From a bacterium (GTDB lineage: Bacteria; Bacillota; Bacilli; Lactobacillales; Streptococcaceae), in assembly GCA_905221105.1 (NCBI GenBank), contig CAJNBW010000011.1:1-33916 (forward strand): a stretch of 33,916 nucleotides of DNA, given 5' to 3'. Made by a program: the position numbers and the translations under genes. The notes under the pieces were generated by a model. It saw nothing but the letters and a program-made list of their open reading frames with translations, was not told the DNA's origin and made no database searches. Below, in pieces: positions 15,648-24,502 of this stretch (its first letter is position 1; the number at the start of each line of letters is the position of its first letter).

Positions 15648-16823
15648 CTAGTCTTTGCTACTGTCTAAGTTGGCATGTGCATAAGCCTGCCAGATTTTTT
15701 GTTGGGGTTTGGCAAGTGGAACATCCTTGAACTCTTCTGGTGAAAGCCAGCGAACTTGCCTATCTGAAAAACCATGGAAGTCACTCACTTGACCTGCTAC
15801 AATTTGAACATGCCACTTGCGATGACTAAAGACATGCTTAACAGTGTCAAAACAAATATTAAGCCAATCAACATCTAGGTCATAGTCCTGCTGGAAACTC
15901 TCTTCTGGACTGGGGCCAAAGTTTACACTTTCTTCTGCAACCTGATGAAAGAGGTCAAACGGCTCTTCTTGCGAAAACTCATCTACTTCTATCAAGGGAA
16001 AATGCCAAAATCCTGCTAACAACTTTTCGCTTTCATTTTTTTCAAGTAGAAATTGTCCCTGAGCATTTTTCACAACTAGTGCTTTTAGATAAATAGGAAC
16101 TGGCTTTTTCTTTGGAGCCTTAATTGGATAACGATCCATGCTTCCATTCTGATATGCTGCACTAAAGTCCTTAACCGGACTCTCTTCTGGCCTAGGATTT
16201 ACAGGAGCCTCAATATCTGAACCCAAGTCCATCAAAGCTTGGTTAAAGTCGCCAGGACGTTCTGGGTCAATCAAGATTTCCATCATCGCCTGAAAAATTT
16301 TGCGATTACTTGGAATGCCAATATCGTGGTTAACTTCAAACAGACGCGCCAAAACTCGCATGACATTGCCATCGACAGCCGGCTCAGGCAAATTAAAAGC
16401 AATACTGGATATGGCTCCTGCTGTGTAAGGACCAATCCCTTTCAGACTAGAAATTCCTTCATAGGTGTTTGGAAATCGACCACCAAAATCCGTCATAATC
16501 TGCTGGGCCGCAGCCTGCATATTGCGTACTCGAGAATAATAGCCCAAACCTTCCCAAGCCTTTAACAAACGTTCTTCGGGAGCATTTGCCAGACTTTCGA
16601 CTGTTGGAAACCAGTCCAAGAAGCGTTCGTAGTAAGGGATAACTGTATCAACTCTGGTCTGCTGGAGCATGATTTCAGATACCCAGATATGATAAGGATT
16701 TTTACTTCTACGCCAAGGTAAATCTCGTTTATTTTCATCATACCAAGTGAGAAGTTTCTTACGGAAAGAAATGATCTTCTCCTCCGGCCACATGACAATA
16801 CCGTATTCTTTCAAATCTAACAT
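15648..16823 (-). CDS. mutY: A/G-specific adenine DNA glycosylase MutY (no Fe-S cluster ligands)
   Basis: 391 residues. It removes adenine mispaired with 8-oxoguanine. The helix-hairpin-helix glycosylase core holds E50 (SEIMLQQT), the hairpin LKGIGPYTAGAI and catalytic D151 in VDGN. The C-terminal NUDT-like domain (about 240-380) recognises 8-oxoG. The four cysteines that hold the 4Fe-4S cluster in E. coli MutY are absent: the equivalent stretch after ALMDLGS (196-230) has no cysteine at all. The start at 16823 has no ribosome site and lies 6 bases after a -10, so a leaderless transcript is likely; the alternative is M11 (MWPEEK), also without a good site. Confidence 0.95.
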   Translation of the reverse strand: MLDLKEYGIVMWPEEKIISFRKKLLTWYDENKRDLPWRRSKNPYHIWVSEIMLQQTRVDTVIPYYERFLDWFPTVESLANAPEERLLKAWEGLGYYSRVRNMQAAAQQIMTDFGGRFPNTYEGISSLKGIGPYTAGAISSIAFNLPEPAVDGNVMRVLARLFEVNHDIGIPSNRKIFQAMMEILIDPERPGDFNQALMDLGSDIEAPVNPRPEESPVKDFSAAYQNGSMDRYPIKAPKKKPVPIYLKALVVKNAQGQFLLEKNESEKLLAGFWHFPLIEVDEFSQEEPFDLFHQVAEESVNFGPSPEESFQQDYDLDVDWLNICFDTVKHVFSHRKWHVQIVAGQVSDFHGFSDRQVRWLSPEEFKDVPLAKPQQKIWQAYAHANLDSSKD

Positions 16824-16829
16824 ATCTCT

Positions 16830-16858
16830 AGTATAACACAGAAGACTCTAACTGTCCT
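16830..16858 (-). promoter_or_regulatory. mutY promoter placing the transcript start at the ATG
   Basis: AGGACA (16853-16858), 17 bases, then TATACT (16830-16835) with a TG extension. Six bases separate the -10 from the ATG. Confidence 0.6.
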
Positions 16859-16870
16859 TTTCCTAGTATT

Positions 16871-16900
16871 AAAAAGCCTCTTCCCAAGGGAAAGAGGTTG
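16871..16900 (-). terminator. pta terminator
   Basis: On the minus strand CCTCTTTCCC, a short loop and GGGAAGAGG (one bulge) are followed by CTTTTTAAT. It lies directly after the pta stop. Confidence 0.85.
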
Positions 16901-16905
16901 AATTA

Positions 16906-17880
16906 TTATTGATGAACTGCTTGAGCTGCTGTGATAAGAGTCAACTTGTACACATCATCAGCATTACATCCACGAGAAAGGTCGTTAACTGGCTTGTTCA
17001 AACCTTGCAAAACAGGACCAACAGCCGCAAAACCACCAAGACGTTCAGCCATCTTGTAGCCGATATTTCCTGCCTCGATACCTGGGAAGATGAAGACATT
17101 TGCTTGACCAGCTACTGTACTTCCAGGAGCTTTCAGAGCTGCAGTCTCTGGAACAAAGGCCGCATCAAATTGCAACTCACCATCGATTTCAAGGTCAGGG
17201 CGCAAGTCGTGAGCAATTTTAGTTGCTTCAACGACCTTATCGACGCTTTCACCAAACCCTGAACCTTTAGTAGAATAGCTTAGCATAGCAATTTTAGGCT
17301 CGATACCAAACATCTTAGCTGTTATTGCTGAGTTGATGGCAATTTCAGCCAAAGCTTCTGCATCTGGATTAATGTTAATGGCACAGTCACCAAATAGGTA
17401 ACGTTCAGTACCACGTACCATAAGGAAGGCACCTGACGTACGAGTTACGTTTGGACGAGTTTTAATGATTTGAAGGGCTGGACGTACTGTTGAAGCAGTT
17501 GAGTGAATCGCACCTGATACCATTCCATCAACCAAGCCCAAGTATACCAACATAACACCAAAATAGTTGACATCTTCAACCAAAACCTTGCGTGCATCTT
17601 CTTCAGACATTTTGCCCTTACGACGCTCTACCAAAGCAGCAACCATTTCTTCAAATTGAGGATAGTGTTGAGGGTCAATGACTTCATAGCCATCTTCAAT
17701 ACCTTCAATTTCAAGATAAATTTTAATTTTTTCAGGATTTCCAAGCAAAACAGGAATCACTTCTGTTTCTTTTACCAAGCGTTTAGTTGCTTGAAGAATA
17801 CGTGGCTCTTCCCCTTCAGGGAGAACGATACGAGCATTTTTACCAACAAGGTTGGCTTTGAGACTTTCAAAAACTTCCAT
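16906..17880 (-). CDS. pta: Phosphate acetyltransferase
   Basis: 324 residues, the short Pta form made of the catalytic PTA_PTB domain only. It converts acetyl-CoA and phosphate to acetyl-phosphate for the Pta-AckA ATP-yielding route; in streptococci acetyl-phosphate also affects signalling and peroxide-related physiology. Seen: IVLPEGEEPRIL at the N-terminus, the conserved SGAIHSTASTVRPAL segment, and AMLSYSTKGSG. The ATG has AAAGGAGA at 6 bases and a TATAAT (17904-17909) just upstream, so it has its own promoter inside the gap after rluD. A terminator follows. Confidence 0.96.
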   Translation of the reverse strand: MEVFESLKANLVGKNARIVLPEGEEPRILQATKRLVKETEVIPVLLGNPEKIKIYLEIEGIEDGYEVIDPQHYPQFEEMVAALVERRKGKMSEEDARKVLVEDVNYFGVMLVYLGLVDGMVSGAIHSTASTVRPALQIIKTRPNVTRTSGAFLMVRGTERYLFGDCAININPDAEALAEIAINSAITAKMFGIEPKIAMLSYSTKGSGFGESVDKVVEATKIAHDLRPDLEIDGELQFDAAFVPETAALKAPGSTVAGQANVFIFPGIEAGNIGYKMAERLGGFAAVGPVLQGLNKPVNDLSRGCNADDVYKLTLITAAQAVHQ

Positions 17881-17903
17881 GAGTTTTCTCCTTTAAAAAA
17901 TAA

Positions 17904-17909
17904 ATTATA
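17904..17909 (-). promoter_or_regulatory. pta -10 element
   Basis: TATAAT on the minus strand, 23 bases before the pta ATG. A second TATAAT-like hexamer lies about 20 bases further up, at the rluD end. The -35 is unclear. Confidence 0.45.
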
Positions 17910-17924
17910 CTCTGAATTACTTTA

Positions 17925-18821
17925 TTATAGAGTATTAGTTGATAACTGGGTAATAAGATTACTGAAATCATCCGGCAAGGGACTTTCTAACTGCAAGTCC
18001 TGCTCTAGAAATGGATGATAGAAGGATAGGTAATGGCAATGCAGGGCCTGCCGTTGGATGCCGTCGTCCAGGCTACCACCATACAAATCATCTCCCAACA
18101 AAGGAAAACCGATATGGGAAAAATGGACTCTGATTTGGTGGGTACGTCCAGTATGCAGGCGAATATCAACCAAGTGAATATTCCCATAAGATGCTACAAT
18201 CTTATAGGATGTATGGGCATACTTTCCACCTTTAGCCACTCTTCTGGTAATAATGGAGTCTTCATCACGCGCAATCGGAGCAATAATTTCTCCCTCTGGC
18301 TCCAAATGTCCATCTCCCTTAACCAAAGCAAAGTAGCGCTTCTCGATAGATTTCTTCTGCAACTGCTTATCTAATCGTGCATGGGCATAGCCGTGTTTGG
18401 CAAAAAGCATCAAGCCAGAAGTGTCCCTATCTAGTCTGGTCACAATGTGAACCTGCTGATTTTCATAGTCTTGCCTGACGTAGTAACCCTTGATAAAATT
18501 GGCAATGGTATTAGAGTGGTTGACACTAGGAATAGAAGCCACTCCATAGGGTTTATTCAAAACTAGAAAATGGTCATCCTCATAGAGAATATCCAGTGGA
18601 CGCTCGATTGCTTCTAGAGTTTCAAAGCCTTCTTCAGCGGGAATATCGATAGTAACGCGGTCTCCAATATCCAATAGATAAGTTGCATTTTGCGGTTGGT
18701 CATTGACCCGAATAGCTCCACCTCGAAACTTAATCTTGGCCAAAAGTCCCTTAGAAACCTCGTGCTTTTTCAAAAAGGTCTTAACCTTGACGTGCTCATC
18801 TGCGATAAATTCAAACCTCAT
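17925..18821 (-). CDS. RluA/RluD-family pseudouridine synthase
   Basis: 298 residues. An S4-like RNA-binding segment (about 15-75: [21 protein letters not shown]) precedes the catalytic domain with the RLDRDTSG motif, whose aspartate is catalytic. The later [10 protein letters not shown] motif is typical of the RluA group. It modifies uridines in ribosomal RNA; which positions cannot be told from sequence (annotated as rluD-like in relatives). Start overlaps the nadK stop by 4 bases (ATGA), so translation is coupled in the relQ-nadK-rluD operon. Confidence 0.93.
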   Translation of the reverse strand: MRFEFIADEHVKVKTFLKKHEVSKGLLAKIKFRGGAIRVNDQPQNATYLLDIGDRVTIDIPAEEGFETLEAIERPLDILYEDDHFLVLNKPYGVASIPSVNHSNTIANFIKGYYVRQDYENQQVHIVTRLDRDTSGLMLFAKHGYAHARLDKQLQKKSIEKRYFALVKGDGHLEPEGEIIAPIARDEDSIITRRVAKGGKYAHTSYKIVASYGNIHLVDIRLHTGRTHQIRVHFSHIGFPLLGDDLYGGSLDDGIQRQALHCHYLSFYHPFLEQDLQLESPLPDDFSNLITQLSTNTL

Positions 18822-19636
18822 TCATCCACCTCGCCGATGAAAGCATCCTTAACACGGTTCCAAAAACTGGTATGGCTAGGAGTCGCAACAAAGTGAATCT
18901 TATGATGATCAATTTGATACTCGATTCGCTCGATATTGCGGAAAGAATACACACTATTATCCACCGAAATGGTATGGTAATCGTTTCTCGTTGGAATGAG
19001 TTCAATCTTATCCTTTTTAGGGACGATAATGGACGAACCCAGCGTTCGATAGACACGATTATTGAGGCTGGCAATTTCCGTCAACTGAAGAGCTTCAATG
19101 GTAGGGTGTAACACTGCACCACCAAGAGACTTGTTATAGGCTGTGCTACCAGTAGGGGTTGAAACTGTTAAGCCGTCTCCGCGAAAACGTTCAAAGGGAA
19201 CACCATTGATGACAATATCTGCTACCATGGTTCGATCAGACCTGCGGATGCTAGCTTCATTAAGGGCACGAAAAATCTTGACCTCTCCATTTCCAAGAAA
19301 AACCTTCACATTCAAAACAGGATAAGAAACCCTTGCTCCAGTATCTAGCTGCAAATTAGTCATTAACTTATCCAACTCAAAATCACGATAGTCGGTATAA
19401 AAACCCAAATGTCCAGTATGAAGACCGATAAAGCGCACCTTATCAAGCTGGTCTTCGTACTTATGAAAGGCCGACAAGAGCATGCCATCCCCACCAATGG
19501 AAATGACAATGTCCGGATTGGTATCATTGAGTATAAACTGGTTTCTCTTTAAACGATCTCGCAATTCATACAAAACCCTTTGACTCTGCGGTTTTCTATT
19601 AGCTATCAGATCAATTCGTTTACCTATATTCTTCAT
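18818..19636 (-). CDS. nadK: NAD kinase
   Basis: 272 residues from the ATG at 19636. It phosphorylates NAD to NADP in the cytosol. Motifs: GGDG in [12 protein letters not shown] (phosphate and metal binding), NEASIRR, and TPTGSTAYN, the family signature. A GTG at 19648 is an in-frame alternative that adds four residues; AGGA lies 4 bases from that GTG but 16 from the ATG, so the start is not certain. I keep the ATG because relatives begin [14 protein letters not shown]. It overlaps the relQ end by 17 bases. Middle gene of a relQ-nadK-rluD operon. Confidence 0.95.
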   Translation of the reverse strand: MKNIGKRIDLIANRKPQSQRVLYELRDRLKRNQFILNDTNPDIVISIGGDGMLLSAFHKYEDQLDKVRFIGLHTGHLGFYTDYRDFELDKLMTNLQLDTGARVSYPVLNVKVFLGNGEVKIFRALNEASIRRSDRTMVADIVINGVPFERFRGDGLTVSTPTGSTAYNKSLGGAVLHPTIEALQLTEIASLNNRVYRTLGSSIIVPKKDKIELIPTRNDYHTISVDNSVYSFRNIERIEYQIDHHKIHFVATPSHTSFWNRVKDAFIGEVDE

Positions 19637-20291
19637 CTGTATCGTCACTATTTCCTACACCGTCATTTAATTTTCTACTCAAAGGATCAAAAAGAGCCTG
19701 GGCTTCCTGGATATCATCACGAATTTTACCCATTTCTTCATCCAACTGATGAGCAATCTTGGCTGTAATTTCCAGTCGCTTCTTTATCTCCTCTGGGAAA
19801 TCCCCTTGGTACTTGTAGTTGAGAGAATGTTCTATTGTTGCCCAGAAATTCATGGCCAAGGTACGTATTTGAATTTCTGCCAAAATGGTCTTGGCTCCAT
19901 TGATAGTATCAACCGTATATTCTACTACCACGTGATAGGAACGGTAGCCCGATGCTTTTCGATGAGTAATGTAATCTCGCTCCTGTATGATCCGCATATC
20001 CTGACGCTTATGCAAAATCTCCACCACTTCTCGGACATCATCTACAAACTGAACCATCACACGTAAACCAGCAATATCTTGCAAATCGTGTTCCAAGGTC
20101 GCATAAGTAATACCGCGACGGGCCATTTTTTCTTTTATACTCTCAATTGGCTTGACCCGACCAGTCACAAACTCAATCGGAGAATGCTTATTTTGCTTAC
20201 GATATTGCTTACGAATACCACGAAGTTTAATCTTTAACTCACCAACAGCTTGAATGTAAGGATCTAGAAATTCTTCCCATTCTAAGGTCAT
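19620..20291 (-). CDS. relQ: Small alarmone synthetase, (p)ppGpp synthase RelQ type
   Basis: 223 residues. Only the RelA/SpoT synthetase domain is present, without hydrolase, TGS or ACT domains. Seen in order: [13 protein letters not shown] (GTP-binding region), [17 protein letters not shown], and the catalytic [18 protein letters not shown] helical C-terminal extension follows (about 175-223), acidic at the end (SDDTDEEYR), consistent with RelQ tetramer formation. It makes ppGpp or pppGpp in the cytosol. First gene of the operon with nadK and rluD. The ribosome site GGGAG is 5 bases from the ATG. Confidence 0.95.
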   Translation of the reverse strand: MTLEWEEFLDPYIQAVGELKIKLRGIRKQYRKQNKHSPIEFVTGRVKPIESIKEKMARRGITYATLEHDLQDIAGLRVMVQFVDDVREVVEILHKRQDMRIIQERDYITHRKASGYRSYHVVVEYTVDTINGAKTILAEIQIRTLAMNFWATIEHSLNYKYQGDFPEEIKKRLEITAKIAHQLDEEMGKIRDDIQEAQALFDPLSRKLNDGVGNSDDTDEEYR

Positions 20292-20331
20292 ATATTCTCC
20301 CTTGTTCTCATATTATCCTTCAAAAATGTCT

Positions 20332-20360
20332 TTGATTTTTTCTCCAGATTCATATACAAT
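20332..20360 (+). promoter_or_regulatory. Promoter of the CYTH gene
   Basis: TTGATT (20332-20337), a 17-base spacer and TACAAT (20355-20360) on the plus strand. It overlaps the relQ leader, so the two divergent transcripts are complementary over a short stretch. Confidence 0.6.
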
Positions 20361-20373
20361 AAATACAATGCTT

Positions 20374-20382
20374 ATTATACCA
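20374..20382 (-). promoter_or_regulatory. relQ operon promoter
   Basis: Extended -10 TGG-TATAAT on the minus strand gives a leader of about 75 bases. It lies next to the divergent CYTH promoter. Confidence 0.55.
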
Positions 20383-20419
20383 TAAATCCGCTTTCAACGA
20401 TAAAGAAAAGGTAAGAAAA

Positions 20420-20989
20420 ATGAAACATTTAGAAATTGAATTGAAAACACTATTGAAAAAAGATGAATACAATCGTCTAAAAGACCAGTTCACAGGTGTC
20501 ACTCCTATTCTTCAAAAAAATTACTACATCGACACACCTGATTTTGAACTGCGAGAAAAAAAAGTTGCTATGCGTATTCGAACCTTTGAAGACTGGGCAG
20601 AATTGACACTCAAAGTCCCACAAAGTGTTGGAAACATGGAATATAATCAAAAATTGCAACTAAAAGATGCTGAGAACTATCTGGCTAAGGAAGAACTTCC
20701 TCAGGGGCTTGTGCTCGATGAATTGGCGAAACATGGCATCCAAAGCAAGAACTGGCAGGTACTAGGTTGTCTAAAAACGCTTCGCTATGAAATGCAAACA
20801 GCTATTGGCCTCATGGCACTGGATGAGAGTCAGTACTTTGATATTACAGATTATGAATTAGAGCTTGAAGTGGAAAATCACGAGCAAGGCAAACAAGATT
20901 TCCAGCAATTTTTAGAGGAAAATCAGATTGCTTATCAAAAAGCTCCCTCAAAATTGGTTCGATTTGTCAAAAGCATGAAAAATAGCTGA
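20420..20989 (+). CDS. CYTH domain protein (probable inorganic triphosphatase)
   Basis: 189 residues, one CYTH (triphosphate tunnel) domain. The family signature ExExK is at residues 5-9 in HLEIELK, followed by alternating strands rich in charged residues (RIRTFEDWAELTLK, YELELEVE). CYTH proteins bind triphosphates with Mg2+; most bacterial ones studied hydrolyse inorganic tripolyphosphate. Its place divergent from relQ and upstream of prs suggests a link with nucleotide or polyphosphate metabolism, but that is inference. The ribosome site AAAAGGTAAG is fair. It is not an adenylate cyclase of known role. Confidence 0.88.
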   Translation: MKHLEIELKTLLKKDEYNRLKDQFTGVTPILQKNYYIDTPDFELREKKVAMRIRTFEDWAELTLKVPQSVGNMEYNQKLQLKDAENYLAKEELPQGLVLDELAKHGIQSKNWQVLGCLKTLRYEMQTAIGLMALDESQYFDITDYELELEVENHEQGKQDFQQFLEENQIAYQKAPSKLVRFVKSMKNS

Positions 20990-21005
20990 AATAATCTCCA
21001 TTTTT

Positions 21006-21078
21006 TGGTAAAATAGAAAAGATAAGAATACACAAATCCCAGTTCATATATGTAAGACAGATATAACTAGGATTTATA
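21006..21078 (+). promoter_or_regulatory. prs promoter and hairpin leader
   Basis: TGG-TAAAAT (21006-21014) gives a leader of about 80 bases. In it, AAATCC-c-AGTT (21034-21044) pairs with AACT-a-GGATTT (21065-21075), with ATAT pairs inside. No T run follows, so it is a leader structure rather than a terminator. Confidence 0.5.
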
Positions 21079-21101
21079 AAGTTTACAGAGGACGGTCTAT
21101 A

Positions 21102-22061
21102 ATGTCAGATAGAAAAAACATGAAACTTTTCGCACTCAACTCTAACCAAGAGATTGCACAGAAAATTGCACAAGCTGTTGGTGTCCCACTTGGAAAACTA
21201 TCATCACGTCAATTTTCAGACGGAGAAATCCAAGTAAATATCGAAGAAAGTGTCCGTGGTTATGATGTTTACATCATCCAGTCTACAAGTTTCCCTGTTA
21301 ACAACCACCTAATGGAATTGTTAATCATGGTCGATGCTTGTGTTCGCGCAAGTGCCCACAGTATCAACGTTGTCCTTCCATATTTTGGCTATGCACGTCA
21401 AGACCGTATCGCTTCACCTCGTGAACCACTTACAGCTAAACTAGTTGCCAATATGCTGGTTAAGGCTGGTGTTGACCGTGTCCTTACGCTTGATTTGCAT
21501 GCTGTCCAAGTTCAAGGTTTCTTTGATATTCCTGTTGACAACCTCTACACAGTTCCTCTATTTGCAAAACATTACTGCGATAAGGGCCTACTTGGTTCAG
21601 ATGTTGTTGTCGTTAGCCCTAAAAATTCAGGTGTCAAACGTGCTCGTAGCTTGGCTGAATATCTTGATGCTCCTATCGCCATTATCGATTACCCACAAGA
21701 CGATGCAACTCGCAACGAAGGCTATATTATCGGTGATGTTGAAGGTAAGAAAGCCATCTTGATTGATGATATTTTAAATACAGGACGTACCTTCTCTGAA
21801 GCTGCTAAAATCGTTGAACGTGAAGGGGCTACAGAAATCTATGCTGTTTCTAGCCACGGTCTCTTCGTCGAAGGTGCTGCTGAACTTCTTGATAATACTA
21901 ATATTAAAGAAATTCTTGTGACTGATTCAGTAGCAACAAAAGAAAAAACTCCTAAAAACGTATGCTACATCACTGCTAGTGAGTTAATTGGTGATGCTAT
22001 CGTCCGTATTCACGAAAGAAAACCAGTCAGCCCACTCTTTGCTTACAACAAAAAGAAATAA
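21102..22061 (+). CDS. prs: Ribose-phosphate pyrophosphokinase (PRPP synthase)
   Basis: 319 residues, the full length of class I PRPP synthases. It makes PRPP from ribose-5-phosphate and ATP for purine, pyrimidine, NAD, histidine and tryptophan synthesis. Seen: [16 protein letters not shown], the [15 protein letters not shown] stretch (metal/ATP site), [11 protein letters not shown] and the PRPP loop [12 protein letters not shown]. Start: GAGGACGG upstream of ATG. Mitis-group genomes carry a second prs elsewhere, so this is one of two forms. The cysteine desulfurase gene follows after 9 bases, so they are co-transcribed. Confidence 0.96.
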   Translation: MSDRKNMKLFALNSNQEIAQKIAQAVGVPLGKLSSRQFSDGEIQVNIEESVRGYDVYIIQSTSFPVNNHLMELLIMVDACVRASAHSINVVLPYFGYARQDRIASPREPLTAKLVANMLVKAGVDRVLTLDLHAVQVQGFFDIPVDNLYTVPLFAKHYCDKGLLGSDVVVVSPKNSGVKRARSLAEYLDAPIAIIDYPQDDATRNEGYIIGDVEGKKAILIDDILNTGRTFSEAAKIVEREGATEIYAVSSHGLFVEGAAELLDNTNIKEILVTDSVATKEKTPKNVCYITASELIGDAIVRIHERKPVSPLFAYNKKK

Positions 22062-22070
22062 GGTGATGCT

Positions 22071-23186
22071 TTGATTTATTTGGACAATGCTGCAACGACT
22101 CCTATGTCAGCAGTTGCTATTTCAACTATGACTAAGGTTATGCAAGAAACCCACGGAAACCCTTCTAGTATCCATGGTCATGGTCGTCAAGCTGGCAAAC
22201 TCTTGCGTGAAGCACGTCAGGAACTAGCTCAATTACTAGGGACAAAACCTCAACATATCTTTTTCACTTCTGGTGGGACTGAAGGAAACAATACTGCCAT
22301 CATTGGCTACTGTCTTCGTCACCAAGAACAAGGAAAACATATCATCACAACTGCCATCGAGCACCATGCTGTCCTTGAAACCATTGATTACTTGGTTCAA
22401 CACTTTGGTTTTGAAGTAACCATTATCCAGCCAAAAAATCAGGAAATCACCGCCCAGCAAATTCAAGAGGCCTTACGTGACGATACGATTTTGGTTTCTA
22501 CCATGTTTGCTAATAATGAGACAGGAAACCTACTGCCCATTGCTGAAATTGGCCAAATCCTCAAGCAACACCCAGCTGCCTACCATGTTGATGCAGTTCA
22601 GGCAATCGGTAAAATTCCTATTCATCCAGAAGAATTAGGCATTGATTTTCTCACTGCTTCAGCCCATAAATTCCATGGCCCTAAGGGAATCGGCTTTCTC
22701 TACGCATCAAGCATGGACTTTGATTCCTATCTCCATGGCGGAGACCAAGAACAGAAAAAACGTGCAGGCACTGAAAATCTAGCTGCTATCGTTAGCATGG
22801 TTGCAGCCCTAAAAGAAGACCTAGAAAACCAAGAACCTCATTTCCAACATGTACAAAATCTAGAAACAGCCTTTCTTACGGAGCTTGAGGGAGTTCAGTA
22901 TTACCTGAATAGAGGAGAGCATCATCTCCCTTATGTTCTCAATATTGGATTTACTGGCCAGAAAAATGACCTCTTACTCCTTCGTCTAGACTTAGCTGGA
23001 ATTTCTATCTCTACTGGCTCAGCCTGTACGGCAGGCATTGTCCAATCCAGCCATGTTCTCGAAGCCATGTACGGGGCAAATTCAGAACGATTAAAGGAAT
23101 CCGTTCGCATCAGTTTGTCGCCACAAAATACTATCGAAGACCTAGAAACTCTCGCAAAAACCTTAAAAGAAATTATCGGAGGTTAG
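22071..23186 (+). CDS. Cysteine desulfurase (NifS/IscS family, class V aminotransferase)
   Basis: 371 residues from a TTG start (AAGGTGATG upstream). It is PLP-dependent and takes sulfur from cysteine for tRNA thiolation or Fe-S assembly. Seen: YLDNAATTP at 3-11, TSGGTEGNN, the PLP lysine K200 in SAHKFHGPKG and the catalytic cysteine C319 in STGSACTAG. The loop around C319 is short, as in the NifS/IscS group rather than SufS. No scaffold gene is adjacent; the neighbours are two small conserved genes, so its sulfur acceptor is not known from context. Confidence 0.94.
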   Translation: MIYLDNAATTPMSAVAISTMTKVMQETHGNPSSIHGHGRQAGKLLREARQELAQLLGTKPQHIFFTSGGTEGNNTAIIGYCLRHQEQGKHIITTAIEHHAVLETIDYLVQHFGFEVTIIQPKNQEITAQQIQEALRDDTILVSTMFANNETGNLLPIAEIGQILKQHPAAYHVDAVQAIGKIPIHPEELGIDFLTASAHKFHGPKGIGFLYASSMDFDSYLHGGDQEQKKRAGTENLAAIVSMVAALKEDLENQEPHFQHVQNLETAFLTELEGVQYYLNRGEHHLPYVLNIGFTGQKNDLLLLRLDLAGISISTGSACTAGIVQSSHVLEAMYGANSERLKESVRISLSPQNTIEDLETLAKTLKEIIGG

Positions 23187-23190
23187 CCAT

Positions 23191-23538
23191 ATGGCATTCG
23201 AAAAAACCATTCAGTTAAAAAATTGTCGTTACGACTACACTCTTAGCTCTTCTGTTAAGAAGTTTACTCTCAAGGACAACACTTTTTTTGAGACCAAAGT
23301 TGGGAACTATGAACTGACTCGCCTACTTGAAAAGGTTCCAAACAGCGGTGAAGGCTTCCAACTCAAAATCATCATTAACAAGGAACTTACAGGGGCTAAA
23401 ATCAATATCACTGACAAGTTTGGTCTTCGTCTAGTTGATATTTTCAAATCAGAGGACCACCACATTCATCAGGAAAAATTCTACTTCCTCATGGATAGTT
23501 TAGTAGAACGTGGTGTCTTTACAAAATCTGAAAGATAG
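23191..23538 (+). CDS. DUF1831 family protein
   Basis: 115 residues, no signal peptide or membrane segment. A mixed alpha/beta small protein (FEKTIQLKNCRYDY, VGNYELTRLLEKVP) that I recognise as the DUF1831 family of lactic acid bacteria, usually found next to a cysteine desulfurase, as here (gap of 4 bases, GGAGG site). Function is not known; a role with the desulfurase is suggested only by position. Confidence 0.8.
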   Translation: MAFEKTIQLKNCRYDYTLSSSVKKFTLKDNTFFETKVGNYELTRLLEKVPNSGEGFQLKIIINKELTGAKINITDKFGLRLVDIFKSEDHHIHQEKFYFLMDSLVERGVFTKSER

Positions 23539-23545
23539 GTCTCAT

Positions 23546-23761
23546 ATGTTTGAACTAACCTATAAAGACAGCTATCATGTAGAGCGGACTCTCAAGTACG
23601 AGGACTATGAAGCACTCATGCTAGCTTTGTCAGGCTGTGTGACCCTACCAGATACACTTTATGTGACTTCTTTAACCTTTAAGGGACAGGAAGTTTACCA
23701 GGGACTGGTTGGAGACCTCTACCGTTTTCTATCACATGCAGATTTTTTACATCAAAACTAA
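23546..23761 (+). CDS. DUF4649 family small protein
   Basis: 71 residues from the ATG at 23546, 7 bases after the DUF1831 stop. A longer frame exists upstream (from 23510) but overlaps DUF1831 and has no ribosome site. The protein is acidic, soluble and short (FELTYKDSYHVERTLKY at the start), matching DUF4649 of streptococci as I remember it. Function unknown. Last gene of the prs operon; its stop codon is inside the terminator stem. Confidence 0.75.
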   Translation: MFELTYKDSYHVERTLKYEDYEALMLALSGCVTLPDTLYVTSLTFKGQEVYQGLVGDLYRFLSHADFLHQN

Positions 23762-23779
23762 GATTTTTCTTAGTTTTTT
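23754..23779 (+). terminator. Terminator of the prs operon
   Basis: AAAACTAAGA, a short T loop and TCTTAGTTTTTT. Confidence 0.85.
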
Positions 23780-23786
23780 CTTGTTT

Positions 23787-23804
23787 TTGTTGATTTTTTC
23801 ACAA
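23787..23804. promoter_or_regulatory. Rex-like operator upstream of rex
   Basis: TTGTTGATTTTTTCACAA matches the Rex site form TTGTGA-N6-TCACAA at 10 of 12 defined bases. It overlaps TTGATT at 23790-23795, the probable -35 (17 bases to TAAAAT), so it suggests autorepression relieved at high NADH/NAD. Confidence 0.5.
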
Positions 23805-23843
23805 TGTTTCTATAAAATAGAAGAATAGAAAGGTTGTGATTTT

Positions 23844-24485
23844 GTGAAAGATAAACAGTCTGCTATTCCAAAAGCTACAGCGAAAAGACTCTCTCTCTAC
23901 TATCGAATTTTTAAGAGATTTCATGCAGAAAAGATTGAACGTGCCAACTCTAAACAAATTGCAGAGGCCATCGGGATTGATTCAGCGACCGTACGTCGTG
24001 ATTTTTCCTATTTTGGTGAACTAGGTCGTCGTGGTTTTGGCTATGATGTCAAAAAACTGATGACGTTTTTTGCCGATTTGCTCAATGATAACTCTATTAC
24101 CAATGTCATGCTTGTTGGCATTGGAAATATGGGCCATGCCCTTCTCCACTATCGCTTCCATGAGCGTAACAAGATGAAGATTATCATGGCCTTTGACCTA
24201 GATGACCATCCTGAAGTCGGTAGCCAAACTCCTGATGGGATTCCTATTTACGGGATTTCTCAAATCAAAGATAAAATTCAGGATGCTGATGTGAAGACTG
24301 CTATCCTGACTGTTCCTAGCGTTAAATCCCAAGAAGTTGCCAATCTCTTGGTGGATGCTGGCGTGAAAGGGATTCTCAGTTTTTCACCAGTCCATCTGCA
24401 TTTACCAAAAGACGTGGTCGTTCAATATGTCGATTTAACAAGTGAACTCCAAACCCTCCTCTATTTCATGCGAAAAGAGGATTAG
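23844..24485 (+). CDS. rex: Redox-sensing transcriptional repressor Rex
   Basis: 213 residues, GTG start with AAAGG upstream. N-terminal winged helix (about 15-80) with the conserved [23 protein letters not shown], followed by a Rossmann domain with GIGNMG at about 93-98 that binds NADH, and a C-terminal domain-swapped helix. Rex represses fermentation and NADH-reoxidation genes and lets go when NADH rises. The next gene follows after 17 bases, so they are probably co-transcribed. An upstream operator-like site supports autoregulation. Confidence 0.95.
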   Translation: MKDKQSAIPKATAKRLSLYYRIFKRFHAEKIERANSKQIAEAIGIDSATVRRDFSYFGELGRRGFGYDVKKLMTFFADLLNDNSITNVMLVGIGNMGHALLHYRFHERNKMKIIMAFDLDDHPEVGSQTPDGIPIYGISQIKDKIQDADVKTAILTVPSVKSQEVANLLVDAGVKGILSFSPVHLHLPKDVVVQYVDLTSELQTLLYFMRKED

Positions 24486-24502
24486 AAAGCGAAAATCATT
24501 TT

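Noticed and set aside
21034..21101. Known purine or PRPP riboswitch before prs
   Set aside because: The leader is too short and lacks any conserved core that I can recognise.
23510..23545. Longer DUF4649 protein from 23510
   Set aside because: It overlaps the DUF1831 gene and has no ribosome site; the ATG at 23546 follows the stop closely with AGG.
23798..23839. A second Rex operator made from TTTCACAA and the later TTGTGA
   Set aside because: The half sites are in the wrong order and too far apart.
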